A DNA stretch of 64,000 nt. Source: Acanthamoeba sp. SK_2022b (Eukaryota > Discosea > Longamoebia > Acanthamoebidae). Below, in pieces: positions 11,301 to 21,616 of this stretch. Every line of letters begins with the position of its first letter. Within the stretch, counting starts at the first letter, position 1. The notes beneath the pieces were generated by a model, which saw nothing but the letters and a program-made list of their open reading frames with translations, searched no databases and was not told the origin of the DNA. The DNA lies in contig JANDJZ010000125.1 of NCBI GenBank assembly GCA_027943245.1, positions 1 to 64,000 on the forward strand, in the 5' to 3' direction. Both the position numbers and the translations under genes were made by a program.

Positions 11301-14300
11301 CGTCCAAGGACCGCAAGGACGGCACGCTCAGACGTGGCGACCGATCCGACAGCAAGTCCAGCACCGAAGCCGACTCCGACAGCAAGCGCAGCTCGCGACG
11401 CAAGGACACGGTCGAAAGGCCGAGCGAGGCTGCGGCCGCCGGCGATGAGAAGAAGGCCGAAGGCGAGAGCGTGCCCGCTTCGGCCGGCGCCGGTGGGGCG
11501 TCGCTGGGCGTGAGCGGCGAGAGCGATGCAGACAAGCGGATCAAGCGGGAGGGCAGCCGCAAAATCGAGAACATCAGCTTCGCGCTCGACGTGCCCGCCG
11601 AGAAGCTCGACCCCTCGTCCACCAGCGGCTCCAGCACCAAGATGACCTCACCTCGCTCGTTCTCGCGTTCGGTGTCGTCGCCGAGGCTCAGCGCCAACGT
11701 CATCGTCAAGGACGTCCCGGTCCGTCCGCGCGACACCAGCACCGGCGAGATGCAGGCCGTCGAAGTCGCGCCCCACTCGCAGTCCACCGTCGTTGCCCCC
11801 CAGACCATGGCGGCCAGCTCTCCCCGCGTTGTCCCCGGCGCTAGTACGCTTCGCGCCCTATTCGCCTAGCCCGCCGAGCTAACAACGTGCAAATGGAAAT
11901 GATGATGCGCAGATATGCCTGCCTTCACCTCCCAGACCCTGGCCGACCTGGGGCGACCCGTCCAAGCTACCTACGAATACCAGAGCACGTTCGACATGAC
12001 GGTGATCGACGCTCCTGGTGAGTAGCCATCGCGTAGCTCACCCCCCTCCCCTTTCCCATGATTCTCATGTCGTTGCCCCGCACAGGCTTGGCCTTCCGCT
12101 CGGGCACCAAGGCCGAGATGACCGAGACCGAGAACGTCGTACGGACCTACCACATCACTCACCCTGGTGTGGGCATCAACGCCGGGTCGCTTAGTTACTA
12201 ATTGCACGCACACACACAGGTGCGCAAGCTGATCGCGCCGTCCAACCGGATCATCCTCGTGGTGGAGGAGTTCATCGACGCCCAGAGCGAGAGCGCAAGC
12301 TACGCTCGCAACTATCTGCTCGATCTCATCAAGGTAAGCTATATCCCTACCCCGTGGCCGAACTCAGGTGCCGCAGGACCTCACCCGCCCATACCCATCT
12401 CCGCTGGACCCGTGCAGGAGTACGACCCCACCTTCTCGCGGACCGTCTTCACCTACTCCAAGTTCTACCACCTCATGAAGCACTTCACCTCCCCCGAGGT
12501 ACCAGCCTCCGTTGGTGGCCTTGCCTTGGCTCTCGAGAGCGTTTCTGAATGCGATGCGGCGTGTGTCATGTGCAGGAGGTGAGCAAGCAGATGTCTTTGC
12601 GGCCCCACAACTCGTTCTACATCAGCTTGTTCAACGAGGCCGTGCGGTCGAAGCTCACCAACAAGGAGGACTTCCAGAAGAAGGTCATCAACTGCTACTA
12701 CCGCGACCTCATGATCCTCGAGAAGCTCGGCTACGACAAGACGTATGACTTACTCATCTCTCTTCTTGCTCTGTGTCTCTAACCTCTTCTCTCTCTCCCT
12801 CTCTCTCTCTCTCCCTCTCACTGTGCAGTCTCAAGAAGCGTCTGGGCGTGAATCGGCTGCGCCGCTACCTGCTGGAGCTGACGTGGAAGAAGCACAAGGA
12901 GCTCGTTCCCCAGATCCCCACCCTGATCGACACTCTCAGCAAGAAGACCGCCGACAGGAGGGTGAGCCAGAGCCTCTTCCTCCTCCCACATCGCCTCCCC
13001 TTTCGTGGCTGGTGAGCGATGGTTGGCTAACTGGCCTGTGGGGCGGGCGCGCGCAGGCCAACATCCAAAAGCAGCTGGCGGCGGCCGTGCAGGAGCTGGA
13101 GACCGACAGACTGGGCCGGACCATCAAGCTGCGCTTCATCGCCGGCAAGTACGTCAACGAGTTCCTCTCCACCATCTTCTACTCCCTCGAGAGCAACTTC
13201 TCGGCCGTCTTCAACGTCAACGGCGTCCTCTTTGACTACGACCTCTTTGGTACTGGTCCCCAAACTCACCGATTTGCCCACGCTACGTGCTTGCCTGACG
13301 ATCGTTTGGAATGCATGGAATGCAGACAAGTCGCTTGGGATGGTGGGGCTGGCCGACACCGCGGTGCTGGTCAAGGAAGGCCGCTGGCGCACGCCCTTCT
13401 GGGATAACTGCCTCGGGTCGGGAGGCGCGCAGCTGCGCAAGATGCTCTCCGAGTTCCGTGCCTTTGTGGAGAACCTGGAGTTCAACCTGAACCTGCTCGA
13501 GCTGCAGGCCATCCCGCTGTCCGACCGCGTCGCGCCGCAGGAGTTCATGTCCAAGGCGGCCGAGCTCGCCGAGACCAAATTCCGCGAGGCCTTCACGCCC
13601 TTTGTGGAGAGGCTCTTCCGCCGCACACTCAAGATCTTCCAGCGGCTGTGCGAGATCGTCGACACCACGCTCAAGCGCAAGTCGAGCAGCTCGCTGGCCT
13701 CCTCCTCGTCCGCCTCCTCCTTTGCCTCGTCGGTCAACTCCTATCGCTTCTCGAGCTACACCACGACCGCGCCCAAGCCCGCCGCCAACGCCAATAACGC
13801 GGGCGCGTTTGGCGGGGTGAACGAGATGTACGGCGACCTGCTGCTGGGCAAGAAGCTCAAGTACTCGTCGCCCCAGCTGGCGTTCTACGTGAGGGACAGC
13901 TACCAGAGCCACGTGAAGAAGGTTGTGGCGCTGGCCAAGGACAAGTGCCTGGAGGAGCTGCGCTGCAGGCGCATGGTCTACTTCCCCACTCTGCTCACCG
14001 ACGAGCACATCAAGAGCTACTCGACTCCGCTCCCGTCGCTCTCCTCCAGCTTGTCGCGGCTGCGGGGCAGCTTCCTCATTCCGCGCGGCGAGGAGGAGCC
14101 CAAGCGCAAGGGGAGCCTCATCTCCAGGCGGCCCGGAGAACTTGCAGAGGGACACGGCGCCAGCCTACACCCGTCGGGCTCTCCCTTGGCTCTCGGTATG
14201 ACACTCGACTCTCTGTTCGTTTCGCGCGCGTGTGTCGCCCAAGCTTTCATACGCTTTGGGGGGGGGGGGCAAACGCAGAGCTCCGCAAGCGCTCGGTGGG

Positions 14301-15212
14301 GGGGGACCTGCCGGACAAGACCACGACCCCGCCGTCGACGCCCAACACACGGTCCGCGGCCGGCACTCCTTCGCCGGGCTCGCCTCGTGTGGCCATCCGC
14401 GACGAGCCGGCTCCGCCCTCGGGCGGCCAGCTGGGCATCACCCCCGCTCCGGGCTCGGGAGGCGGTCCGGGACCCGACCGAGGCCTGGGCCTGCTGGGCA
14501 TGCGCAACGCGTCGATCGGCTCTCTGTCGTCGATCTCGTCGATGCCCAGCACGCCCAAGGGCCCGGCCAGGAACACGCTCCTGTCGGACTCGATGGAGCG
14601 CCTCCTGACCTCGTCCCCGGGCGGCGGCTCGGTGCGCTCGCTGTCGATGCTCAACAGCTGGCAGGAGACCGAGGAGAAGCTGCGAAAAGAGTTTGTCCCG
14701 CTGGCTTCGCGCTACTTCAACGATATCAGGGACAGGGTCGCGCGCAACACGCTCCTCAAGTTCCAGGAGTTCTGCCTCATCCCGCTGTGCGTTCCCCGCC
14801 TCCTTCCATCCCTGCTTCCTCTCGCACACATTCTGCCTCTTCGTGCGTAAGGGTCTTGTTGACACCTATGGCGTCAACATCTATCAGGTTGTACGAAAGG
14901 AGCGTGTTGACGAGCGCCCTGCAGCGCAAACTCAGCGAGCTCTCGGACGACTCCATCGAGAAGTTGTTCGACGTGTGCCTCTATATTGACCAGCTCAAGT
15001 CGGTACGTGTGCCCCTTCTCTCTCTCTTCTAGCTGGATCACCCACCGTCACCCATGGACCATTCCCCTCAATCGCGCCCGCAGGAGCTGGCAAAGCTGGA
15101 CGAGGTGATGAAGGTCTGCGAGGAGAGGAGGGTCCTCTTCCAGAGCCTCCAGCCCGATTTCTACCACCCCACGCCTGCGGCAGGGAATGGAGAGGCCGTT
15201 CCTAAGTCGTAG
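8328..15212 (+). CDS. RhoGEF (DH-PH) fused to a dynamin-like GTPase
   Basis: One gene of about 22 exons and roughly 1,650-1,700 residues (my count). Its start MSVWGAEDAERHERLR leads straight into a canonical DH domain (ELVETEVAYVEHLKTIVQ, the ECKKNERCQRQDI segment, FIIKPIQRICKYPLLLREI; 8370-9370). A PH domain follows (GMLVDLRAGKEMERKYFLFN; 9470-9920), then a long coiled coil (10160-10760). A dynamin-type G domain comes next: P-loop GMRGHGKST at 10877-10903, TRRPLSLEI, and G3 DAPG at 12008. The G domain is split by a Ser-rich insert. The downstream helical region resembles a dynamin stalk, and the last exons (LRKEFVPLASRYFNDI to LDEVMKVCEERRVLF) resemble a GTPase effector domain. The G4 position reads TYSKFYHL instead of TKxD. 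Splice phases join cleanly throughout, with no internal stop or second start. The expected role is coupling Rho/Rac activation to membrane remodelling (inference). Confidence 0.85.
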
Positions 15213-15464
15213 GTGGCCGCGTGTCGTTGTAACAGTGTAGTGGTTCGGTTCATAAGGATATATACATTTATTGTTAACTAACTGGTCGTCTATACATAAG
15301 TCTCTCCCCTCTGCAAGCCACTCGGCGTGGGCTTTGTTCTCGGGTCACTACTGCGGCGCGGCTGTGCCAGCGACAGCGGGAGTGGGGCCCAGGATGGCTG
15401 AAATGGCATCACGCTCAGTTAGAAGGGATAGCCGGTGCTTAAGCTGCACAGCTGTCGTACCTTT
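15213..15464. other. Convergent 3' region between RhoGEF-dynamin and coiled-coil gene
   Basis: The two genes end tail to tail here. The segment holds the AT-rich 3' UTR of the RhoGEF-dynamin gene (around 15225-15300) and that of the minus-strand gene. No ORF is supported. Confidence 0.5.
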
Positions 15465-16045
15465 TCAAGTGGCCTGCAACCCTTGGAAAAGTTGGGTCTT
15501 CAGCTCTTCGAGGTTGTTGTTCAGCTCTTTGACGTTGGTCTTCAGCTCTTCAAAGTTGGTGTTCAGCTCTTCGAAGTTGGTCTTCAGCTCTTCGAGGTTG
15601 TTGTTCAGCTCTTTGACGTTGGTCTTCAGCTCTTCGAAGTTGGTGTTCAGCTCATGGATCGCACGGGTGTCAGTCTGTATAGCCTCCAGTGTCCTAATGA
15701 GTTTCTCCATCTTGTCGTCTTGTATGTCCCTGAGAGAGAGATTCAGTAGTTCGCCGATAAAGGAAAAACAGGGTTTGCGTACTGGATTGTGGTTTGCACA
15801 TAGGCATCTACAGCCTCATACAAGTGGGCAAATCGCTTCTGCTTTGTAGGTTCTTTGGCGAAATCGTCGATCTTCCTCTTTAGATTTCTGCGCATACCTG
15901 CCGCTTGTCCAGCCGCTTCAATGTTGTTGGCGGCACAGAGGGCCTGGAGCTGTGGCACAGGCGCTCGATCAACGAAATGTGGCAGGATATCAGGTGGGAG
16001 CCTGAGGCCTTGAAGAAAGCCGAGCGGTGTGTTCTTGGCGGCCAT
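15465..16045 (-). CDS. Small coiled-coil protein with 28-residue higher-order repeats
   Basis: Two exons, 16045-15783 and 15729-15465, join in a CAG (Gln) codon. I do not recognise the family. The first about 90 residues start MAAKNTPLGFLQGLRLPP and contain basic clusters (RRNLKRKIDDF) and a short hydrophobic segment reminiscent of, but not convincing as, an F-box. From residue about 110 the protein is a perfect heptad coiled coil built on ELNTNFEELKT/NVKELNNNLEELKT. Four heptads form a 28-residue unit present twice, visible in DNA as 84-bp direct repeats. A structural or oligomerising role is plausible. The stop is 252 bp from the convergent RhoGEF-dynamin gene. A longer in-frame N-terminus exists, but it would overlap the 3' end of the surface-protein gene, so I prefer MAAK. 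Confidence 0.6.
15498..15655. repeat. Two tandem 84-bp coding repeats
   Basis: Unit 1 spans about 15498-15581 and unit 2 about 15582-15655 (slightly short). Each contains four 21-bp sub-units of the type TTCAGCTCTTCGAAGTTGGT (minus-strand coding for heptads). The near-identity between units points to recent duplication. Confidence 0.8.
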
Positions 16046-16169
16046 TATGATGTGAAAGGATGTGGAATTGAATTGAACAACAAGACCGCCGCGTTTTGCC
16101 CCCAAGAAACGGCGGGAAACACAGCAAGTCGACAAGACGCATTTTCCTAAAACCGAAGAAACGGCCGTT

Positions 16170-18918
16170 TTATGATAGACGGCTGTACGCGCAGTCGCTA
16201 ACCTCATCCCCCTCCCACTGATACTCGGTCGGCCGACGCCCATCGCTTGGCGCTCGCGGACGCCTGGGTTGAGGCTCGGGCGGCAGTCGCAGTCGCGTAG
16301 GCTGCACCCCGGCCGCCTTCCCCCCACGCACCTGTCGGCCGTTGAACTCCCCGTCGTAGACGCCGTCGTCATCGTCCATCTGCAGCAGTGCAGCACGTGG
16401 ACTCGTCGGAGCCCTAGCCTTGTTGCTCTTGTTGGCCGTGGCGGTTGGCCTCGCTTTCTTCGGCGCCAGGACCTCCATCTCAAAGTCGCCTTCGCCGTTG
16501 TAGAAGTTGTCTTCCTCTTCATCATAGTCGTAGTGGTAGAGGTCTTGCGCCTTCTTGCCGCCGCCGCCGCCTCCGCCGCCGCCATTCTCGTTGCTGGGGG
16601 AATCGTACGACGGCCTGCGGCCGGTGGTCAATGTAGGAGGTATCTGCTCGAGGTCGTCTTCGGTGGCCAACGGCATGTGATCGCCGCCCCGATAGGCCGT
16701 GGCGCCTTGGCCGGGCTGCTTCAGGCCGCGAACGACGGCCACCAGCACGAGAGCTCCGATGAACGCCAGAGTCACTGCGCCGGCGATGAGACCGCCCTGC
16801 GAGCTCGTGCTCGGAGGGGTGGTCTTGTGGACTACCAGCACGATCTCGGGATCGTACACGAACGTGTACTGGAACGGTTGGAACGTGAAGTGGAAGAGGG
16901 CTATCTGCTTGCCGCTCGCCGACGTGACGAGCTCCACCGTGTGGGCGACGTCTACCAGATCGCCGTCGGCCACCGCCTTGTTGAACGCGATGAGTTTTAC
17001 CTCGAGGTTAATGTTGTCTGCCAGGCCGTCGTTGTCGTTGAGGTTATTGTTGACGCTGTAGGTGGTACGGCCGGGCCGCGGCGTATCGTTAATGCGCTCG
17101 ACGCCCGTGACCCTGGCGCCCTCGAGCTCCACCGACGCGGTCAACGTGAAGGAGGCCGCGCTGGGATCAAACGGCCAGGCGCCATCGAAGGCCATGAGCC
17201 AGTTGACGGCGCCGCGCTCCACGAAAAAGGCCATATCGGCAAACGACATCAGGGTATCGTTGATGATCGGGTGGGTGAAGTTGAAGGCCATGGGCACCGA
17301 GTTGAGCGTGGTGCTGAAGTCGAACTGCTCCACGCCCGTGGCCTCGATCTCGGCGCTGTCGCTGGTCGTAACCTCATAGCCAGCTGGTCCCGAGGATTAC
17401 TTACCGGTGAGAAGAGGAGACAGCTCGTGAGGGAGGACGAGCAAGCGTACCGACGGGTAGGATGACGGTGCCGAAGGAGTCCCCGTTGGCGTCGCTGAGC
17501 GAAATTTGGGTGAACCTCAACACTACCGACTTGTTGCTAGACTCTGTGAGCAGCAGGTGTTAGAGCCCATATTTGAACTTTACGGTGAGGGGGCAATCGC
17601 AAAGCAGATCAGCCACACCTTCAACGATCCGCACGTCGGGTCCCTGCGAGTAGAAGTAGAGTTTGGTGTCGCTGTCCGGGTAGTTGGCAGTGGCGGGCGG
17701 GGGCGAGCTGCTGGGTGTGGCCGACTTGGACGGCGTGCGCGAGGGCGTCTCTGACTTGGATGGCGTGGCAGTGACGCTGGGCGTCGGCGACGCTGTCGGG
17801 GTACTGCTGGACGTGACGGTGGCCGAAGGCGTCTGCGACGGGGGAGGCGACGACGACGGCGACGCTGACGTTGATGGTGTGGGGGACGGCGTCACGGAGG
17901 GCGGAGCCGATGGCGACAACGTGGGCGAAGTAGAGGGCGAGGGCGAGGGCGTCTGCGACGGAGACTGTGACGGGGTATTGGAAGGCGTGCTGGATGACGA
18001 CGGAGTGGCCGACGGAGACGGGGGCGGGTCAGGCGCCTCCGTCAAGGCGTTCTGTAGAATCTGCAGCCAACCGCTGTCCTGCGTGCCCACTGGTCGGGCC
18101 TGGTACCAATCGTAGCCGATCCAGGTCACCACGCCCTGACCATAGGTCGTGCGCATGAGAGTGCAGCCGTTGTTGGTGCCCGCCTTGTACTGGAGGCAGG
18201 ACGATGAGTTAAAGGAGACGTTATAGTGGTAGACCAGATCGATGCCAGCCAGCGAGTAGGTGCAGTTGGCAAAGACCGACGACGAGCGGGCGGCGGTGGG
18301 GATGGACGGGTCCTGGGACGACCCTCCGGGCGCCCAGTCGAGGTTGAACATGTAGGGCACCATCGTGAGGTTGTCGCCCAACTGTACGAACAGGCCACCC
18401 ACGGCCACGAACATGCGGATCTGGTTGATAACTCCCAGCCCCAGGTAGGAGAGCGGGTCGGCGGCCATTGGACGGCCGAGCTCGCCAGGCTCAGGGAACA
18501 CAAGTATCTGGGCGTTGTCGAGCGTGGCACGCCACTCGCTGAGCGAGTTGGTGTTGATGGTGGTAGAGAGGTAGCCCCACATACTAAGCGTCTGGAGCAC
18601 GTTGTAGCCCTCACCGCTTCCGTCATCGCTCAGATCGATCAAGTTGGGGTCGTAGAGCACGGCCGCCCGAGGCAGGGGCGCGGCCGCAGCGTAGTTGCAT
18701 GCGACCAGCTGCAGCAGAACTAGGAGGACAAGGGACGGAAGAAGAGGAAGAGGGCCACTAGACAAACGAGGCAATTTCCATGAGGCGGATGATGAGGAAG
18801 GCAGACGAGATTGGCAGCTAGCGAGGGCAGAAGATGGTCGAAGAGGAAGATGAATGAGAGAGGATAGAGAAGTTGATCTTAAGGAGGAGAGAAAGTTGGG
18901 ATAGGAATAGGAAATCAT
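16170..18918 (-). CDS. Type I membrane protein with Ser/Thr/Pro-rich extracellular stalk
   Basis: Three or more exons. The first runs from 18918 to the donor in CTC ACC/GTAAAG near 17580; a small middle exon encodes SSNKSVVLRFTQISLSD; the last runs from about 17385 to the stop at 16170. The N-terminus has a long polar lead, then a hydrophobic core LPLLPSLVLLVLLQLVAC that should act as signal anchor or signal peptide. The ectodomain (AAVLYDPNLIDLSDDG..., N-glycosylation sites such as NCTY, NVSF) resembles no family I can name. A mucin-like stalk of repeated SPS/TPS follows (about 17690-18020), then a second ectodomain. The TM helix is GGLIAGAVTLAFIGALVLVA. The tail has poly-Gly, YHYDYDEEEDNFYNGEGDFE and basic patches. 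It is probably a surface adhesion or recognition protein (inference). The start is uncertain because about 50 residues precede the hydrophobic core. Confidence 0.7.
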
Positions 18919-19401
18919 GTTCTGTGGAGGTTCAAGGGGCGGTAAATCGTTACGAAGGCCCTACAAGAAAACCAAAAGAGTAGTCAACTTCAAGACATCC
19001 TGAACGATCTACGAGCAGCCGAGAGGCAGTACCTTGGGCCCCAGGCTGTCCGGCCTCATCCCCTACTACGCCCGTATACCTGAGCAGTTACGCTTCTATC
19101 GTCGCGCGGGACCTGACACGTACACCACTTAACGGCCACCACACGCCCCCTCGCCAGAGAGAGAAAAGAGAAAGTCCGCAAAAATCCCGATTTCTCATTT
19201 TACCTTTTTAGTCCAAAAAAGCCAAAAAAGGGTACGTGATGTGAGAAAATAATAAATAAATGTGTATGTACCCGTATGCACAAGTGTTCTCTCCCTCTCC
19301 CTTCCCACTTTGCCGCCTCGCTACGCTCTCCTCTCTCTCTCTCTCTCTCTCTTCTCCTCTTCTGACTGTTCCTGTGCGGATCACTGGTGACGTGTACGGG
19401 T
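18919..19401. other. Intergenic between surface protein and P4-ATPase
   Basis: No gene is supported. A (CT)n run lies at about 19331-19352. A T/A-rich segment (19190-19265) fits the flippase 3' end. The part nearest 18919 would carry the promoter of the surface-protein gene. No specific signals were recognised. Confidence 0.5.
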
Positions 19402-21551
19402 TCAATGCTTGGAACTCCAGAGGCCGGCGCTGTCGTTGGTCTCGCTCTCGCTGAGCGGCTCGTCGAGGATGTGGCTGTCCCGCCTGTAGTCCACGGGAGG
19501 CTCGTCCGAAGAGCTCGACATCTTGCGACCTTTCTTCTTGTCGGTCTTCTTCTCCTTCTTGTCCTTCTTGCCGTCCACCTCCTTGCCCTTCTTGTCGTCC
19601 TCGCTGTCCGCCGCGTTCTTGTCCTTGGGCAGCGGCGCCAGACCGAGCGCGTACAGCAGATCTCGGGCGCCAGGCGCCTGCGAGAACGCGAAGCCCGTGT
19701 CTGCATCGCAGAAGAGGAGCGATGAGCATTCTCCCCCTCGCCCCCCAATTAACCGCGCGTCAAACGAAAAGGCGAGGCGAGGCAGGGCGTACGCTTGGAC
19801 TTGCCGGTGGCGCGAACGCGCTTGAAGAAGGTCCTCCTGGGCTTCTTGGGCTTCTTCTTCCTCTTGTCGATGGCATGGACCTCCTGGATGATGTGGTCGG
19901 CATCGGGGAAGTACGTGCGCCTCACACTGTGCGCGTGACAACGTTAGCACTCGCCAAAACGCGCCAAGGCAGGGAGGAGAGAGAGAGAGAGAGAGAAAGA
20001 GCAGCGTACTATTTGTAGGCGAGATCGGGGAAGCAGCAGGCCGCGGTGGTGAGGATCGGGGTGAGCCAGAACCACGCGAGGGCCATGAAGTTGTAGGGCT
20101 TCCACCACAGGTCGCTTCCGCTGAGAACCTACCGTGCCGGAACGGGGAGAAAAAGGCCGCCATGCACCCAACCGCGCAGGTCAGGAAACGAAGCGAATCG
20201 ATGGCGCGCGCGCACAGTCATCACAAAGCGCGTCGCTAGGGGGAGAGGGGGGACAAGGCTTACCGAGTTGGGCGGGATGAGGCCGTAGATCAGCAGGAAG
20301 GCATACCACAGGAACACGCTGAAGTAGAGGCCAAAGTGGTTGTAACCCGTCCAGGTGCTGTTCGAGGAGCAGACAGAGGGGGGTGAGCCGACCGAAGAGC
20401 AAGTGAGTGAGGAGAGGGAGGAGGGCGCACTTGGTGATGAGGGCGATCTTGACAGACACCACGTAGATGACGGAGGTCATGATGGTGGCGCCCATGGAGA
20501 ACAGGTCGACGATACCTCCGTCGTGCGATACGTCCGAGTACATGTACGAAGCGAAGCCGAAGAAGGCGATGATGATCGACTGCAAGATGCCGAGGAACTG
20601 CCAGCCCCAGAAGTCGGCACGGGAGAACTGCAGCAAAGGGTGACCCACAGTGAGTGCGGCGTCGACACGGGTCAACTGCCAGGCGTTGTTTGAGGGGAGG
20701 CGGCGTACGTCTTTGCTCCTGATGCCACGCTCGTAGACCTTGGGATACTGAAGGATCTGCTGGCGCGACGTGGCCTTGTCGAAGATGGCGACCATCAGAA
20801 TGGGCAGACCGGTGAAGAAGATGTTGTAGACGGACACGGCCCAGCTGTCGAACAGCGTCTGTTCTCACCATCACCACCACCACCACCATCACCCACACGA
20901 GAAACAGGTCAGCACCCGACGTCACAGCACAGAGGAACGAGACGCGGGTGGAAGGGGGGGGAGGTTCTGACCTGAGCAGAGAAGCCGGAGAAGATGCCGA
21001 ACCAGAAGTTGACCAGGGCGAAGATGATGTTCTTGTAGAAGGAGTAGAGCAGCAGCACCGCCATCCTGCGGTAGGACCAGTGGCCGTGCACCAGCAGCAG
21101 CGGGACGAGGAAGCGGAACTGGGCGATGGCGTAGTCGGCCGCCATGACGGCCTGTCGACCCTCCTTACCGCTGATGCCCACGCCTGCGCATCGCCAGGCA
21201 AACAAGAAGAAACGCAGCGTCAGCAAAAGGCAGGCCAAGCTTGCGGTGCATGAGAGAGGGAACGCACCGACTTGGGCTTCCTGAATCATGGGGACGTCGT
21301 TGGCGCCGTCACCGATGGACAGGGTCGTGGCGTTGATGCCCTTCTTGACCAGACGGACCACGAGGGCCTTCTGAAGCGGGGACACGCGGCAGCAGATGAC
21401 CACCTTGCACTTCATCGCCAGAGCCAGGAACCGCGCCGACACGTCGGTGAAGGGTCCCTTCGAGGGCACGTATCGCGCCAGCGACTTGCCGTCGATGATC
21501 AGCGCGTACTCTGCAGAGAGGTTAGCGGAGAACGGGATGAGCGAGAGCACA

Positions 21552-21616
<65 letters not shown>

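Noticed and set aside
13283..14155. Open 290-codon minus-strand frame in the RhoGEF-dynamin gene
   Set aside because: Antisense shadow of a long conserved exon; no recognisable domain.
15880..15980. F-box-like start in the small coiled-coil protein
   Set aside because: The LPPDILPHFV stretch is suggestive but lacks the rest of the F-box pattern.
16269..17465. Open 398-codon + strand frame
   Set aside because: It is the antisense of the last exon of the surface-protein gene, has no family features, and its composition mirrors the GC-rich codon bias of the real strand.
21554..21615. CRISPR-like or coding repeat
   Set aside because: Plain dinucleotide microsatellites inside introns; no spacers or array structure anywhere in the window.
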